NCBI GenBank assembly: GCA_965214035.1
Contig: OZ243932.1
Span: 1,860,001 to 1,924,000 of the forward strand
Source of the DNA: JAJDYQ01 sp965214035
Lineage (GTDB): Bacteria; Pseudomonadota; Gammaproteobacteria; JAJDYQ01
Length of the DNA stretch: 64,000 nt
Reading direction: 5' to 3'
Of this stretch, positions 61,883 to 64,000 are shown one piece after another. The notes beneath the pieces were generated by a model. That model was not told where the DNA came from. It saw nothing but the letters and a program-made list of their open reading frames with translations, and did not search any database. A program made the translations under genes and the position numbers. Every line of letters begins with the position of its first letter. Position 1 is the stretch's first letter.

Positions 61883-62308
61883 ATGAAAAAGATGCAATCC
61901 GGTTTTACCCTGATCGAACTCATGATCGTGGTCGCCATTATCGGCATTCTGGCCGCTATTGCCCTGCCTGCCTATCAGGACTACACCAAGCGTGCCAACG
62001 TGACCGAAGGTCTGTCTCTGGCTGGTGGCGTAAAAACGGCAGTGGCCGAATACTTTTCTTCTGAAGGTGCATGGCCTAACAGTAACACCCAGGCGGGTCT
62101 TGTAACGGCTGCCTCTATTAAAGGTAACGCAGTAAGGTCTGTCGCAGTAGCGGCCACTAATGGTGTCATTACGATCACGTACGGCACAAAGGTGACCTCC
62201 GGCGCGACTATTACATTAACACCTGACGACAGTGGCGGTTCCATCGAATGGAAATGCGGTGGTGGTACCGTGTTAGCAAAATACCGCCCGGCGCGTTGCC
62301 GCTCATAA
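61883..62308 (+). CDS. Type IV pilin, copy 8
   Basis: A 141-residue prepilin, MKKMQSG before FTLIELMIVVAIIGILAAIA, the sequence closest to the usual PilA consensus. The globular part is rich in Thr/Ala (VAVAATNGVITITYGTKVTS) with a short Cys loop, EWKCGGGTVLAKYRPARCRS. TAAGGAGTCTGAA precedes the ATG. Last of the array, followed by a terminator and the GT-C-like gene. Confidence 0.94.
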   Translation: MKKMQSGFTLIELMIVVAIIGILAAIALPAYQDYTKRANVTEGLSLAGGVKTAVAEYFSSEGAWPNSNTQAGLVTAASIKGNAVRSVAVAATNGVITITYGTKVTSGATITLTPDDSGGSIEWKCGGGTVLAKYRPARCRS

Positions 62309-62331
62309 ACCTTATCTGTTTACAGGTGTGA

Positions 62332-62360
62332 AGAGGGCCTCTTTAACAGAGGCCCTTTTT
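62332..62360 (+). terminator. Terminator after pilin 8
   Basis: AGAGGGCCTC/GAGGCCCTTTTT, the same form as the others in the array. Confidence 0.85.
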
Positions 62361-62382
62361 AATTGTGATTTAATTGGGCACG

Positions 62383-64000
62383 ATGTCACTATCACACCCT
62401 TCGGCCACTGTCATATTCACTGGCCTCACCTTCTTAGCCCTTTCATGCGTAATGATTTACTGGCCCGGTTTAAGCGGGCCTTTCCTGTTTGACGACTTTG
62501 CCAATCTGGACGCACTCGGGAAGTACAATGGCGTCAGAGATTGGGAGACCTTCAAGCTGTTTGTTTTAGGCAATGCCTCCGGGCCGACCGGACGACCTGT
62601 TGCCATGTTGAGCTTCCTCATTGACGCACGTAACTGGCCGACAGACCCCCGGCCATTCAAAACCACCAATCTGATCATCCATCTTTTGAACGGACTATTG
62701 CTCTTCGCACTGAGTCAAAAATTGCTGGGTCTCCGCCATGGTCCCGGAACAGCCCGTCTGGCGGCCCTTTGCGTCACGGCAATCTGGCTGCTGCATCCCC
62801 TGAATATTTCGACCGTACTCTACCCTGTACAGCGCATGGCATTACTGTCGGCCCTTTTTGTGCTTCTGGGGTTGACAGGCTATGTGCATGGCAGAAGCCT
62901 GCTGGGCAGGAACTCGCGGCAAGCCTATGGCCTGATGAGTATCTCTCTGCTCCTGGCGGGCTTACTGGCCACCTTCAGCAAGGAAAACGGCGCCTTGCTG
63001 CCGATATTCGCGCTGGTGCTGGAGCTCACCGTACTGCAACAACTGAAAACCCCGCTGAATCAATACTGGAAGCTGGTTTTTCTGTGGGTGCCCCTGCTGC
63101 TCATCATCGGCTATTTTATCCATGGACTCTGGAGCGGCGACATCTCCGCTGCATACGCCCATCGCAACTTCACCCTGGAGGAACGCCTGCTGACACAGCC
63201 CAGGGTTCTGATTGATTACCTTTATTACTGGTTTATTCCCCATATCGACAGCCCGGGGTTGTTGACCCAGGATTTCCCGCTATCCAAAAGCTGGCTGCAA
63301 CCGCTATCCACCCTGCCTGCCTTGCTGGTCATCGTATCGCTCATCATCTTTTCGTGGGCCTATCGAAGACGTTTCCCCTGGTTCAGCATGGGCGTGCTGT
63401 TTTACTTTGCCGGCCACTTGATTGAATCAACGGCCATATCGCTTGAAATCTATTTTGAGCACCGTAATTATCTGCCCACCATATTTCTTTTTCTACCGGT
63501 TATACCGGGTCTGCTCAGGTTGATAAACCAGAGGCCGGTCTGGTCGCTGCTCCCTGTTGTGTTGATCGTGCTCACTTCATGGCTGACCTGGCAGAGAGCC
63601 ACCATCTGGTCCAGCGAACAGCTACTCGCCCGGCAGTGGATGAGCATTCATCCGTACTCACAACGCGCACTGAGAAACGCGGCCATAGTGGCTGAAAAAT
63701 ATCACCGATATGATGAGGCACTCGCAATCATGGACACCACCAAAGCCCGCCTCCCTGACAGGATTGCCGTGCAACTACACTGGTTGGAAATCAACTGTAA
63801 TTACCGAACACTGGAAGAAAAACTGGATCGGACAGGGCTTCTTGGAGTTATGCGATCCGGCTATTATCAAAATCGAGTTGGCGCCTACGAACAGCTTCGA
63901 GCAACAAACGAGACTCTGTCGTCAACGGCATGTATTGAAGATCATGATGAATACTCGCTGCAGATCCTGGCCGCGCTGGAAGAAAACCCCCATGCACAAA
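62383..64000 (+). CDS. Polytopic membrane protein, GT-C/TMTC-like, 3' end outside window
   Basis: Starts MSLSHPSATVIFTGLTFLAL and is open to the right edge (539 codons seen). About ten TM helices fill residues 10-410. Luminal-loop motifs are GPFLFDDFANLDALGKYNGV, TTNLIIHLLNGLL, LLHPLNISTVLYPVQRM, TFSKENGALLP and FEHRNYLP, the pattern of TMTC/GT-C membrane glycosyltransferases. TPR-like helices follow (ALRNAAIVAEKYHRYDEALA). Its position directly after pilin 8 suggests a role on pilin, for example glycosylation, but this is inference. The ribosome site is weak. Confidence 0.7.
   Translation, partial: MSLSHPSATVIFTGLTFLALSCVMIYWPGLSGPFLFDDFANLDALGKYNGVRDWETFKLFVLGNASGPTGRPVAMLSFLIDARNWPTDPRPFKTTNLIIHLLNGLLLFALSQKLLGLRHGPGTARLAALCVTAIWLLHPLNISTVLYPVQRMALLSALFVLLGLTGYVHGRSLLGRNSRQAYGLMSISLLLAGLLATFSKENGALLPIFALVLELTVLQQLKTPLNQYWKLVFLWVPLLLIIGYFIHGLWSGDISAAYAHRNFTLEERLLTQPRVLIDYLYYWFIPHIDSPGLLTQDFPLSKSWLQPLSTLPALLVIVSLIIFSWAYRRRFPWFSMGVLFYFAGHLIESTAISLEIYFEHRNYLPTIFLFLPVIPGLLRLINQRPVWSLLPVVLIVLTSWLTWQRATIWSSEQLLARQWMSIHPYSQRALRNAAIVAEKYHRYDEALAIMDTTKARLPDRIAVQLHWLEINCNYRTLEEKLDRTGLLGVMRSGYYQNRVGAYEQLRATNETLSSTACIEDHDEYSLQILAALEENPHAQ

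Overview
The window is chromosomal DNA of a gammaproteobacterium. The support is gene order rather than any species marker: rpsP-rimM-trmD-rplS, rpsU-yqeY-dnaG-rpoD divergent from tsaD, plsY divergent from folB-folK, purE-purK, sucC-sucD, and pilS-pilR next to pilA-type pilin genes with sigma-54 promoters. I cannot name the genus; a chemolithotrophic or sulfur-oxidising lineage is possible but not shown.

Layout. 1-28.3 kb is mostly housekeeping: the 5' part of htpG, ogt, the rplS operon, a GT4 glycosyltransferase, purEK, a secreted msrB, nadC, ferredoxin, a YbbN-type thioredoxin, two convergent O-antigen-ligase/TPR membrane proteins, a copper-type cluster (small Cys/His protein, TolC-like lipoprotein, Tat-exported multicopper oxidase), tRNA-Ile2, the rpoD-dnaG-yqeY-rpsU cluster, tsaD, plsY, folBK, a one-TM protein of unknown function, a pteridine reductase and midA.

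28.4-43.8 kb is a decaying chromosomal integron. The integrase intI is on the + strand at 37080 and is broken: its last third lies 6 kb away at 43.4-43.8 kb. From the attI side a cassette array runs leftward on the - strand (36.9 down to 28.4 kb). attC-like sites separate broken PhzF, a broken OLD-like ATPase, GNAT, two broken nuclease-like genes, a cupin, a BsoBI/AvaI-type restriction-modification pair, a nonsense-mutated aldo/keto reductase and one unknown. Between the two intI pieces are a DUF2784 gene, a broken HsdR-like/nuclease gene, a DUF262-DUF1524 protein, and an IS1595-type element carrying an IS630-type element.

43.8-49.4 kb holds tlpA followed by more displaced cassette-like material: a NYN/LOTUS protein, a BrnT-BrnA-type toxin-antitoxin pair with attC, a 50-residue ORF, an IS256-family element, and a dead HaeIII-like restriction system with a D12-class methylase fragment. 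Restriction and defence genes dominate the accessory region, and many are frameshifted or truncated.

49.5-64 kb returns to core genes (nadE, sucD, sucC) and then a type IV pilus locus: pilS, pilR, and eight tandem pilin genes or remnants. Seven of the eight have their own -24/-12 sigma-54 promoter, and paired GACA..TGTC elements that look like PilR sites lie ahead of some. The N-termini are nearly identical and the C-terminal domains diverge; one copy is an internally deleted mini-pilin. A multi-membrane-spanning protein that may act on pilin glycans runs off the right edge.
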